Notes: generated from the sequence alone by a model not told the origin. Counted from the stretch's first letter, positions 1-5,521 are shown. The stretch: 9,433 nucleotides of DNA from an uncultured Pseudanabaenaceae cyanobacterium (GCA_938015405.1 CALLPZ010000516.1:1-9433), one strand, 5' to 3'. Made by a program: numbers and translations.

Positions 1-6
1 AAAGAA

Positions 7-78
7 AGCTGGTGATCGGATTTGAACCGATGACCGGCTGTTTACAAAACAGCTGCTCTACCCCTGAGCTACACCAGC
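7..78 (-). tRNA. trnT-UGU: tRNA-Thr (anticodon UGU)
   Basis: The reverse complement folds into a complete 72-nt cloverleaf. The acceptor stem is GCTGGTG/CACCAGC, the D arm is GCTC-AGGGGTA-GAGC, the anticodon stem is GCTGT/ACAGC with loop TTTGTAA, and the T arm is ATCGG-TTCAAAT-CCGAT. The anticodon TGT lies at 44-46 and reads ACA threonine codons. The discriminator base is U and no CCA is encoded, so CCA must be added after transcription. It lies 82 bp downstream of the rre1 stop on the same strand and could be read through from rre1. The DNA beyond its 3' end is T-rich in the direction of transcription. Confidence 0.97.
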
Positions 79-102
79 GTGGGTCTAATTCTAATCAGAG
101 AT

Positions 103-124
103 GGGAGGGATTTCAACCCCTCCC
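103..124 (-). terminator. Hairpin behind rre1, possible weak terminator
   Basis: GGGAGGG (103-109) pairs perfectly with CCCTCCC (118-124) around an 8-nt loop, 37 bp after the rre1 stop. In the minus direction it is followed by ATCTCTGATTAG, which is not a good U tract. It may instead protect a 3' end or mark processing between the rre1 transcript and tRNA-Thr. Confidence 0.45.
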
Positions 125-160
125 TATGCATCATTGTGGCAGCTTGATACAAACAGTGGC

Positions 161-793
161 CTAAGCCATGCTGTTTTCGATCGCCCAGCGTGCGAGCTCG
201 GTACGGTTATGAAGGCCTGTCTTACCCAACATGTTGGAGACGTGGCTTTCAATGGTGCGCTGACTAACGTTGAGTTGCTCGGCAATCTCGCGGTTGGCCA
301 TGCCTCTGGCAACGAATTGCACAACCTTCTGTTCTGTGGGGGTGAGTTCCACATCAAAAGGAACGTGAATGGTAGGTTCAGCATCGCCACGACCGGGCTG
401 GCGCTGACTCAAGCGGGAGGCCTGCTTGAGGGAGGATTCGACCTGGGCAACCAATTCCTCAGGTTCGAAGGGTTTCACCATATACACGTCAGCGCCTGTC
501 GAAAGGCCCTTGACGCGATCTTGGCTCTGGCCTTTCGCGGATAGGAATAGAACAGGAATCCAGCTCGTCTTGGTGTTCTCGCGAACACTCTTAACGAAGG
601 AGTAACCGTCCATCTCAGGCATCATCACGTCGCAGATAATCATATCTGGCGTCAGATTTTCCAAGCATTCCAGTGCTGCTCGACCGTTTTCGGCTGTTAC
701 AACGTCGTACCCACGAAACTCCAAGTAGTCCTTGACGAGGAGTATCAAGTTGGGGTCGTCGTCAATCAGCAGAAGTTTCTTATTGTCTGCCAC
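161..793 (-). CDS. rre1: Rre1/Ycf29-type NarL/FixJ-family response regulator
   Basis: A 210-residue two-component response regulator. The receiver domain spans about residues 5-122, with the acidic pocket D11-D13, phosphoacceptor D55 in ICDVMMPEMDGY, switch S85 and conserved K107 in VKPFEPEEL. A polar linker (about 125-145) leads to a LuxR-type helix-turn-helix (149-206) with LTPTEQKVVQFVARGMANRE and VSQRTIESHVSNMLGKTGLH. Length, order and wording match the Rre1 (plastid Ycf29) family, which is present in essentially all cyanobacteria. In Synechococcus elongatus, Rre1 is reported to be essential and, with kinase Hik34, to activate heat-shock chaperone genes including groESL. The start is GTG, chosen because AAGGA sits 7 nt before it and no in-frame ATG lies just upstream. 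No cognate kinase gene is in the window. Confidence 0.93.
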   Translation of the reverse strand: MADNKKLLLIDDDPNLILLVKDYLEFRGYDVVTAENGRAALECLENLTPDMIICDVMMPEMDGYSFVKSVRENTKTSWIPVLFLSAKGQSQDRVKGLSTGADVYMVKPFEPEELVAQVESSLKQASRLSQRQPGRGDAEPTIHVPFDVELTPTEQKVVQFVARGMANREIAEQLNVSQRTIESHVSNMLGKTGLHNRTELARWAIENSMA

Positions 794-800
794 GCTCTTG

Positions 801-805
801 TCCTT
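801..805 (-). promoter_or_regulatory. Ribosome binding site supporting the rre1 GTG start
   Basis: In the coding direction AAGGA is followed by 7 nt and then GTG. This decides the start because the gene has no ATG at its N-terminus. Confidence 0.6.
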
Positions 806-838
806 GATGATGCAGTAATCGCGGTAGCCAGGCTCGTT

Positions 839-858
839 AGCCTCAAGAGATTAAGGCT
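839..858 (-). other. Small inverted repeat in the presumed rre1 leader
   Basis: AGCCT (839-843) and AGGCT (854-858) form a 5-bp stem with a 10-nt loop, about 46 bp before the rre1 start codon and downstream of the candidate promoter. It could be a leader hairpin. A stem this short can arise by chance. Confidence 0.25.
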
Positions 859-886
859 CCGCAGAGGGCGATTTAGTAGCAGGTAT

Positions 887-916
887 ATAGTACCCAAAGC
901 TACTTACATTGACCAA
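887..916 (-). promoter_or_regulatory. Candidate sigma-70-type promoter of rre1
   Basis: On the minus strand TTGGTC (911-916) and TACTAT (887-892) are 18 bp apart. They match TTGACA at 3 of 6 and TATAAT at 4 of 6 positions. Transcription would start near 880 and give a leader of about 85 nt. This is the best-placed pair I see upstream of rre1, but the match is weak. Confidence 0.3.
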
Positions 917-1115
917 CTCTAAAAGCACTAGCTTGGGTTCGATCTCAGCAGATCCCTAGAGGCCTCTGACAAAATAAAACCTAGCGGCTCGGAGTTGTGT
1001 CGTCTGAGCGAAGAATGCCCAGGCAGGGGAGCCCTTTTAGCCTTCGCGAAAGGAAATCCGCAATTTCTCGTACAAGCTGAGATAAAAATCGTCAAATTGA
1101 AGACTTCTTAATGGA

Positions 1116-1129
1116 TTGTCCTAGGACAA
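1116..1129. repeat. Perfect 14-bp palindrome TTGTCCTAGGACAA
   Basis: The sequence equals its own reverse complement over all 14 bases and stops being symmetric one base further out. It has the form of a dimeric regulator half-site pair, but I recognise no known operator. It lies about 200 bp upstream of the candidate rre1 -35. CCTAGG recurs once about 50 bp further on without the flanking symmetry. Confidence 0.5.
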
Positions 1130-1309
1130 ACTTCAGCGTATGTACGAGGGTGAATGGATATTTCAGTTACCTAGGCATTCGTCTCATTTTTCTACGTGCC
1201 CGGAAAAATTGAAAATTTAAGAAACTTTAATCCCGTACTGGGCAAACAAACCATAGAGAAATCAATCTATTTCCTTTTTACTGCGGCGAAGATTTTTATG
1301 GTTTAGAGA

Positions 1310-1804
1310 CTAGGCAGCGGGGTGAAATACGTGGGATTGCACGGGGCGATCGCCTAAAAGGTGGTCTTGAATAATCTGTTCCATGACTTCTGGGGTGACA
1401 TTGCGGTACCAAATGCCATCGGGATAGACGAGGAGAATAGGCCCCTGCTGACAGACCCGGAGACAGTCAGCCTTGGTTCGGAAGATAACGCTGGGCCGTT
1501 CGGCTTGGGGAGAATCCAGTTTGAGCGCTTTGAGACGCGTTTTAAGATAAGTCCAGGTTTCGAGCCCAGCGGCCGGGTCACAGCACTTGGGCTTGGTGGG
1601 AGTGGCGCAAAGGAGGAGGTGGCGCTCAATATTGTTAATACCGAGGGCTTTTACGCTAGTGATGAGGCTCTTTTCTTTGGCGAGGGCTTCTGACGCAGGT
1701 TGAGATGGCTGTTCGGGTTGAGCTAGCTGCTCGGGCTGAGATGGCTGTGCTGATTGAGATGGCTGGGATGGCTCTGGCGTGGAAGCTGGCTCAAGGGAGG
1801 TCAT
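1310..1804 (-). CDS. Thioredoxin-like [2Fe-2S] ferredoxin domain protein
   Basis: A 164-residue protein. Residues 1-40 are a low-complexity Pro/Gln/Ser/Glu tail made of variants of PSQP and PEQ. The folded part, about residues 45-150, resembles the thioredoxin-fold [2Fe-2S] ferredoxins related to the NuoE subunit of complex I. It has C66 and C74/C75 in LLLCATPTKPKCCDP, then C114-x3-C118 in TKADCLRVCQQGP, followed by VYPDGIWY, the usual end of this domain. These cysteines fit cluster ligation; the electron partners are unknown. The ATG has no clear Shine-Dalgarno sequence, and with no later in-frame Met before the domain it is the natural start. It lies 64 bp downstream of dusA on the same strand, so co-transcription is possible. 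Confidence 0.85.
   Translation of the reverse strand: MTSLEPASTPEPSQPSQSAQPSQPEQLAQPEQPSQPASEALAKEKSLITSVKALGINNIERHLLLCATPTKPKCCDPAAGLETWTYLKTRLKALKLDSPQAERPSVIFRTKADCLRVCQQGPILLVYPDGIWYRNVTPEVMEQIIQDHLLGDRPVQSHVFHPAA
1699..1775 (-). repeat. Degenerate repeat coding the Pro/Gln-rich N-terminus
   Basis: The plus strand shows GAGATGGCTG three times (about 1702, 1738 and 1756), with decayed relatives such as GGGATGGCT and GGTTGAGCTAGCTG between them. In the gene's frame these read as PSQP-like units. Such short repeats expand and shrink by slippage, so tail length may differ between strains. Confidence 0.7.
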
Positions 1805-1868
1805 GGGGACAATCGAAATGAAGAGGTGAAAGGAAAAGCATCAAGCGACTGGACGACTGCTGATGGGC

Positions 1869-2921
1869 CTAGGGCATTAATTCAAGAGCTTGGGTAATCA
1901 CTTCGCCGCCGTTACCCACGCGGCAGCCCTGCTCTGTGAGATGGCGGCGCCAACGACGGCTACCGGGCCGACCCGAGAAGAGCTGAAGCATATGGCGCAT
2001 GATGCGGTGCCCTTTGAATTCGGGGCCAATCCATTGATTGATATAAGGAATCATGGCTTCGGCCACTTCCCGCCGCGTGGGTGCAGGGCTGGTGTCTTGG
2101 TAAAAGTATTGGTCAGCGTTGGCAAAGATAAAGGGCTCATCGTAGGCCGCTCGCCCAATCATGACGGCATCCACCTTGTCGAGTTGGGCCTTGGACTGCT
2201 CCAAGCTGGTAAAGCCACCATTGATTTCGATAAAGAGGTTGGGAAACTCTTGCTTGAGGCGGTGGACTTCTTCGTAGCGGAGCGGGGGGATGGTGCGGTT
2301 TTGCTTCGGGTCTAGGCCTTGGAGCCAGGCTTTGCGGGCATGGACAGAGAAGTATTGGCAGCCTGCGGAAGCAACGGTGCGAACGAAATTGACCATGTCT
2401 TCGTAACGGTCTAGGTCGTCGATGCCAATGCGGTGCTTGACGCTCACGGGCAGGCGACTGGCCTTTTGCATGGCTTCAACGGCGCGGGCAACGCGATCGG
2501 GCTCAGCCATCAGGCAAGCACCGAAGTTGCCACTTTGAACGCGGTTGCTGGGGCAGCCGACGTTGAGGTTTATTTCGTCATAGTCCCAGTCTTCGGCGAT
2601 ACGGGCACATTCAGCCAGGCCCTGGGGGTCGTCACCCCCCAGCTGCAAAACCAGGGGCTTTTCGAGCGGGGAGAAGTCGAGTAAGTGGGGGCGATCGCCG
2701 TTCAAGATCGCCGGAACGGTAATCATTTCGGTGTATAGCAAAGTCCGCCGCGTGATCTGCCGCATAAAGTAGCGATAGTGGCGATCGGTGCGGTCCATCA
2801 TGGGAGCCACACTTAGCGGGAAATGCCGGGAGCGCTGTCCGGGAGACATGGGCTCAAGGACTGTTTGTTCAGACACAGAAGAGACTGTGGATGAAGCGTC
2901 GCAGGTGGGGGGATGAGGCAT
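1869..2921 (-). CDS. dusA: tRNA-dihydrouridine synthase, DusA type
   Basis: A flavoenzyme that reduces uridines in the tRNA D loop to dihydrouridine using FMN and NAD(P)H; DusA acts at U20/U20a. From the ATG at 2921 it is 350 residues. Family marks in order: SVAPMMDRTDRHYRYF at about 37, TEMI at 64, NLNVGCPSNRVQSG at 118, the proton-donating cysteine in FGACLM (C136), SVKHRIGIDD at 160, SVHARKAWLQGLDPKQNR at 192, INGG at 233, VMIGRAAYDEP at 253, and a DusA-like C-terminus RHMLQLFSGRPGSRRWRRHL. The start is uncertain. The frame runs back to a GTG at 2963 (364 residues), and an ATG at 2849 would give 326 residues beginning close to the conserved core. I chose 2921 because it is the first ATG and GGGAG lies 14 nt before it, which is far. 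Confidence 0.95.
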   Translation of the reverse strand: MPHPPTCDASSTVSSVSEQTVLEPMSPGQRSRHFPLSVAPMMDRTDRHYRYFMRQITRRTLLYTEMITVPAILNGDRPHLLDFSPLEKPLVLQLGGDDPQGLAECARIAEDWDYDEINLNVGCPSNRVQSGNFGACLMAEPDRVARAVEAMQKASRLPVSVKHRIGIDDLDRYEDMVNFVRTVASAGCQYFSVHARKAWLQGLDPKQNRTIPPLRYEEVHRLKQEFPNLFIEINGGFTSLEQSKAQLDKVDAVMIGRAAYDEPFIFANADQYFYQDTSPAPTRREVAEAMIPYINQWIGPEFKGHRIMRHMLQLFSGRPGSRRWRRHLTEQGCRVGNGGEVITQALELMP

Positions 2922-3044
2922 GAATCGGAGTGATTCTCCCAAAGGCCATCTTGGATCATACACAAGGGCCTGAGTGAGAAGAGAACGCCTTAGCTCAGCC
3001 GGTGACCTGTCAGGGCTGAGCCAGAAGGTTGTTGAGGCGAGAGG

Positions 3045-3140
3045 TTAATGGATATCAGAGCGATCGCGAGCCGGCTTTCGGCGACGAGTCGGGAAAATCA
3101 GTAAACCAGCGAGGACGAGGGTGAGAGAGAGCAATTCCAT
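3045..3140 (-). CDS. Possible 31-residue single-span membrane peptide
   Basis: A 31-codon frame from ATG (3138-3140) to TAA. The product begins MELLSLTLVLAGLLIF, a short hydrophobic stretch, followed by PTRRRKPARDRSDIH, which is basic and polar. Hydrophobic segment then arginine/lysine cluster is the arrangement of small bacterial membrane proteins, and cyanobacteria have many peptides of 30-45 residues in photosynthetic complexes. I cannot match it to PetL, PetM, PetN, PsbM, PsbN, PsaM or Psb30. There is no good Shine-Dalgarno sequence (only GGTG, 4 nt before ATG). It sits upstream of dusA on the same strand, 123 bp away. It may be chance; conservation would decide. Confidence 0.35.
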   Translation of the reverse strand: MELLSLTLVLAGLLIFPTRRRKPARDRSDIH

Positions 3141-3822
3141 AAAACACCATGGAAAAAAGCAATCGAACCAATCATCGGACAAGCGAGCAGTGAGAAATCA
3201 ACCTATGTGCAACTTAGGTATAGAGAGCTTCAGTTCTGTTGCGACTGAGGAAATCTATATCGAGAGGATAAAGATTCGGTGAAGACGATGGAGAGAAGCG
3301 GGAGTCTCTGGAACTTGTGAACCAGAGCAGACGTGAAGCTAGTACAAGGCCATAGGCTTTGGGAGACACAGGATGCCGTGAACTCACGGATTAGACTGAA
3401 CAGGGAACTCTAAATTCCGCCTTCAGTTCAGCATTCTAGCTGAGTATTTGACGATGAAGCCTCAGTAGTTGCGCCGGGCTGCCTAAAGGTTATTAAACCC
3501 TCACTTAATGTTATCCCTGACCTGAAATGTGCTGGTCTAGGAAAGAACAAGCTTGAAGGTGCTAAGACGTGAGCCCAAGGCATTCCAAGCTGCCCTCACC
3601 TCTGGCTGGGCCTAAGTTAAGCCAACCCTTAGACAATCGGGAGCTGAAAAAGCTGGGTACTGCACTTGGTTTACCTTCTCTCTGAGGAACGCGGCTAGTT
3701 TGTCGAACTCAGGGTTGGGCAAGCAGCCCAACAGATTGGCTTGTGACGCTGCCTAAGCCTGAGACGAATCCTGAAACGAATTGGGGCGCAAATAATATTA
3801 AAAGGTGATGCAAAAGCTTGCA
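3141..3822. other. Non-coding stretch with nested hairpins; possible RNA gene
   Basis: No long frame exists here. The best short ones are 25 codons from 3204 (plus) and about 51 codons from ATG near 3581 (minus), neither with a good ribosome site. Several stems stand out: CTCTGG/CCAGAG (3306-3311 with 3322-3327), CCGTG/CACGG (3376-3380 with 3385-3389), CTGAAC/GTTCAG (3396-3401 with 3426-3431) enclosing GGAA/TTCC, and CTCAGG/CCTGAG (3708-3713 with 3758-3763) stacked directly on GTTGGGC/GCCCAAC (3714-3720 with 3726-3732). I do not find the conserved sequence marks of RNase P RNA, tmRNA or SRP RNA. The strand of any transcript is unknown. Confidence 0.4.
3708..3763. other. Two-stem junction: 6-bp stem stacked on 7-bp hairpin
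   Basis: CTCAGG (3708-3713) pairs with CCTGAG (3758-3763). Immediately inside it, with no spacer on the 5' side, GTTGGGC (3714-3720) pairs with GCCCAAC (3726-3732) across the loop AAGCA. The outer stem can gain TCG/CGA after a small internal loop. No U tract follows on either strand, so it is not an ordinary terminator. Confidence 0.5.
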
Positions 3823-3863
3823 GGCTCCTCCCCCTAAGCGACAAAACACTGGGAGGAGGAGCC
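3823..3863 (-). terminator. Strong hairpin terminator of the CBS-CP12 gene
   Basis: GGCTCCTCC (3823-3831) pairs with GGAGGAGCC (3855-3863), and CCC/GGG (3832-3834 with 3851-3853) continues the stem past one bulged A. It lies 8 bp after the stop codon. In the minus direction the stem is followed by TGCAAGCTTTTGC, itself a small hairpin containing four Ts, so the U tract is short and a few bases removed. Confidence 0.7.
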
Positions 3864-3871
3864 AAGAACGA

Positions 3872-4489
3872 CTAGCTGTCGTAGTCGCGGTTCGCTACTT
3901 CTTCAGAGTGCTGAGCGATGTACTCTTCAAAGCTCTGCTCTTCGACTTTCTCTTGGCGCTGGTGAGCGGCGGAAGCTTGCAGCTCTTCAACGATGTCCCA
4001 AGCGGTGGCACATTCGCCAGAGGTTGCACCTTTCTCGGCGCAGACCTTACGGGCGTTGACACGGGCTGCTTCGATTTCATTCTCCCGCTCTACAGATTGG
4101 GGCTTCTCAACGAAGTCGCTCTTGTGCATGATGTCGCCCAAGGAGATGACGCCCTGCAAACCTTGATCGCTGACAACGGGAGCCCGACGCAACTTGAGAT
4201 TGGCAAAGAGGCGAGCAACGTACTCAACACCCAAATCAGGGGGAATCGAGACGCAGGGCTTGGTCATGATTTCATAAACGCGCACTTGCTTGGGATCCTT
4301 CCCATAGGCTGCGACTTTATAAATGATGTCTGACTCAGTCACCATGGCGTATGCATCGTTCTCGATGCGCTTTTCAACGATTAATGCCCGCAGACCCTTC
4401 TCTTTCATGAGTGCTACCGCTTCAGCAACGGTCGCAAAGCCCTTAATCGTCACCACGTTGGTGGTCATCACATCTGCAGCACGTTTCAT
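3872..4489 (-). CDS. CBS-CP12 fusion protein with a degenerate CP12 C-terminus
   Basis: A 205-residue cytosolic protein. Two CBS motifs form an adenylate-binding Bateman module: CBS1 about 7-65 (VMTTNVVTI to TESDIIYKV) and CBS2 about 74-127 (IMTKPCVSI to GVISLGDIMHKSDF). The CP12 part, about 141-205, has the redox cysteine pair C150 and C160 and the signature AWDIVEELQA-AAHQR. Canonical CP12 bridges GAPDH and phosphoribulokinase in the dark to stop the Calvin cycle. Here the C-terminal stretch FEEYIAQHSEEVANRDYDS lines up with the GAPDH-binding end of CP12, but both cysteines are replaced (I191, N200). CBS-CP12 fusions are known only from cyanobacteria and are reported to form hexamers that bind AMP. 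The ATG is preceded by AGAGGA with GAGG 6 nt away. It has its own promoter and terminator and looks monocistronic. Confidence 0.95.
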   Translation of the reverse strand: MKRAADVMTTNVVTIKGFATVAEAVALMKEKGLRALIVEKRIENDAYAMVTESDIIYKVAAYGKDPKQVRVYEIMTKPCVSIPPDLGVEYVARLFANLKLRRAPVVSDQGLQGVISLGDIMHKSDFVEKPQSVERENEIEAARVNARKVCAEKGATSGECATAWDIVEELQASAAHQRQEKVEEQSFEEYIAQHSEEVANRDYDS

Positions 4490-4642
4490 AGAGTTCCTCT
4501 TTTCTTATGGGGGGATAGCTGCTTCGCTCCAATCTCGGCGTTGCTGTTGAAGCTGATCACAGCTCCCCGAGAGTTCACGTAACATCCCTCTCATTATCCA
4601 TCTTTACACAAGGAAATATTATTTGTCTTATAAGCTAGCCCG

Positions 4643-4672
4643 ATAAGAAAAACTGTCGTTATATGGTGTCAA
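4643..4672 (-). promoter_or_regulatory. Candidate promoter of CBS-CP12
   Basis: On the minus strand a perfect TTGACA (4667-4672) is followed after 18 bp by TCTTAT (4643-4648), a 4-of-6 match to TATAAT. Transcription would begin near 4636 and give a leader of about 147 nt. A second A/T-rich box, TATAAG (4627-4632), is an alternative -10 without a good -35. Confidence 0.4.
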
Positions 4673-4716
4673 TTTATGCTTTGCAGCATCTGCGTGGTAG
4701 ATGATGAGCTGAGTGC

Positions 4717-4753
4717 AATAAAAAAGCCCCAAACTTAGTCAAGAAGTTTGAGA
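4717..4753 (-). terminator. Intrinsic terminator of tRNA-Val
   Basis: CAAACTT (4730-4736) pairs with AAGTTTG (4744-4750) around a 7-nt loop, and G-U/G-C pairs can lengthen the stem. On the minus strand the stem is followed by GGGGC and then six Ts (4720-4725). It lies 26 bp past the tRNA 3' end and is the most typical rho-independent terminator in the window. Confidence 0.85.
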
Positions 4754-4778
4754 CCTTTCGAACCTTATTCTCATGTAA

Positions 4779-4852
4779 TGGACGTAACTGGACTCGAACC
4801 AGTGACCCCCACGATGTCAACGTGGTGCTCTAACCAACTGAGCTATACGTCC
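4779..4852 (-). tRNA. trnV-GAC: tRNA-Val (anticodon GAC)
   Basis: A complete 74-nt cloverleaf on the minus strand. The acceptor stem is GGACGTA/TACGTCC with discriminator A, the D arm is GCTC/GAGC, the anticodon stem is CCACG/CGTGG with loop TTGACAT, and the T arm is ACTGG-TTCGAGT-CCAGT. The anticodon GAC (4816-4818) reads GUC and GUU valine codons. No CCA is encoded. It is monocistronic and divergent from groESL. Confidence 0.97.
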
Positions 4853-5389
4853 GGGTCGGTTGCGTAACCGGATTTGAGAATAGCACGGACCTTGGAGCGA
4901 AACAACAGATTTTGTAAATTGCTGCGGATTATGGCTGGCAGAAGCGCCGTATTGCTAAAGCCAGCCTGAGTTGTATGGGCTCGCCAATGAGCCACCAGAC
5001 TCGCGAGAGGATAGGGAGTTGATCATGCAATGCGATCGCAAACATCTATCCAGGTATATGCAGAATCAGCTTTGCCACCCACCAACTCATCACAAGCTCC
5101 ATTTGCCTTCTATATATTGATGGACCTGTAAATTAAGGGCTGGACTGCACGGGATAATTAAAAGGAGGACTGAGAGTCGGAAACGCGATCGCCCACCTCA
5201 GCTCCAAAGCAGGACGTCTACAAAGCGCTAAGGAAATCGGCTCTCACATTCAATTTGCCTATACATCACTGTTCCAGGCGAGCCAGCATGACTGACATGA
5301 TCTACTGCCCCATCCTCAGCAGCAATCCGACTCAATGTAACAGTCCTGACAAGAAGCAGAGCCGCTGAAACCCAGACACAGTAAGACCT
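4853..5389. other. Divergent spacer between tRNA-Val and groESL
   Basis: I see no gene in this roughly 540-bp stretch. A 64-codon minus-strand frame (5228-5422) starts inside the groES promoter, has no ribosome site and looks random. Structure worth noting: a hairpin at 4933-4966, a small hairpin CGGTT/AACCG at 4857-4870 just upstream of tRNA-Val, two HIP1 octamers (5032-5039, 5185-5192), and an isolated perfect Shine-Dalgarno core AAGGAGG (5162-5168) with no start codon behind it. Confidence 0.6.
4933..4966. other. Hairpin upstream of tRNA-Val
   Basis: GGCTGGC (4933-4939) pairs perfectly with GCCAGCC (4960-4966). Inside, AGC/GCT can pair after a symmetric AGA/AAA internal loop, leaving an 8-nt loop. 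There is no U tract on either strand. The role is unknown. Confidence 0.45.
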
Positions 5390-5405
5390 GTTCGGGAACC
5401 CGTAC
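5390..5405 (+). promoter_or_regulatory. K-box upstream of groESL
   Basis: GTTCGG-GAAC-CCGTAC is an exact match to the K-box consensus GTTCGG-NNAN-CCNNAC, described for light- and heat-responsive groE transcription in cyanobacteria. It is centred about 55 bp before the predicted transcription start, just upstream of the -35, where a class I activator would bind. A similar motif has, as I recall, been linked to Rre1 binding. The match is seen directly; the binding protein is inferred. Confidence 0.75.
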
Positions 5406-5416
5406 AGTGCCGTTAA

Positions 5417-5446
5417 TTGCATCGGGCCGTCCCAGGCCGGTAGATT
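5417..5446 (+). promoter_or_regulatory. Predicted groESL promoter
   Basis: TTGCAT (5417-5422) and TAGATT (5441-5446) are 18 bp apart, matching TTGACA at 3 of 6 and TATAAT at 4 of 6. Transcription would begin near 5453, within the CIRCE repeat, giving a leader of about 80 nt. A weak core with an upstream activator box fits an induced promoter. Confidence 0.5.
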
Positions 5447-5471
5447 AGCACTCGTGGACTGAGAGTGCTAA
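5445..5471 (+). promoter_or_regulatory. CIRCE operator (HrcA binding site)
   Basis: TTAGCACTC (5445-5453), nine spacer bases, GAGTGCTAA (5463-5471): a perfect match to the canonical CIRCE inverted repeat bound by the heat-shock repressor HrcA. It overlaps the end of the predicted -10 and the start site, so bound HrcA would block initiation. In the mRNA leader it would also form a 9-bp stem. hrcA itself is not in the window. Confidence 0.97.
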
Positions 5472-5521
5472 CGAGATCGTTTGCTTGTTTAGCACAGCTC
5501 ACCAAATCAATTGCTCGAAAC

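Larger units (their letters stand above)
794..1309. other. Long non-coding region upstream of rre1 (516 bp)
   Basis: No convincing gene is present. The longest ATG-started frames I find are 33 codons (from 1111, plus strand) and 21 codons (from 1014, plus strand), both without a Shine-Dalgarno sequence. The region holds the candidate rre1 promoter, a 14-bp perfect palindrome at 1116-1129 and a 10-bp palindrome AGAGGCCTCT at 958-967. The end nearest 1309 is A/T-rich and holds the 3' flank of the ferredoxin-like gene, where I see no clear intrinsic terminator. Confidence 0.6.

Noticed and set aside
903..909. TTACATT, half of an HLR1 (RpaB) site near rre1
   Set aside because: HLR1 needs two such boxes 4 bp apart, and the second is absent.
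1111..1212. 33-codon plus-strand frame upstream of rre1
   Set aside because: No Shine-Dalgarno sequence, and it spans the 14-bp palindrome; composition looks random.
2922..2963. GTG start extending DusA to 364 residues
   Set aside because: It adds residues outside the family core and has no ribosome site; an ATG lies 14 codons downstream. It cannot be fully excluded.
3427..3583. About 51-codon minus-strand frame starting near 3581
   Set aside because: No ribosome site at usable distance, no hydrophobic or domain pattern, and it overlaps the hairpin-rich stretch.
3290..3790. RNase P RNA, tmRNA or SRP RNA in the non-coding stretch
   Set aside because: The conserved GGAAAGTCCGGGCT-type, tRNA-like-end and GGAAGCAGCC-type marks of these RNAs are not found.
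5228..5422. 64-codon minus-strand frame upstream of groES
   Set aside because: Its start codon overlaps the groES -35 and its body covers the K-box; there is no ribosome site and no recognisable protein pattern.
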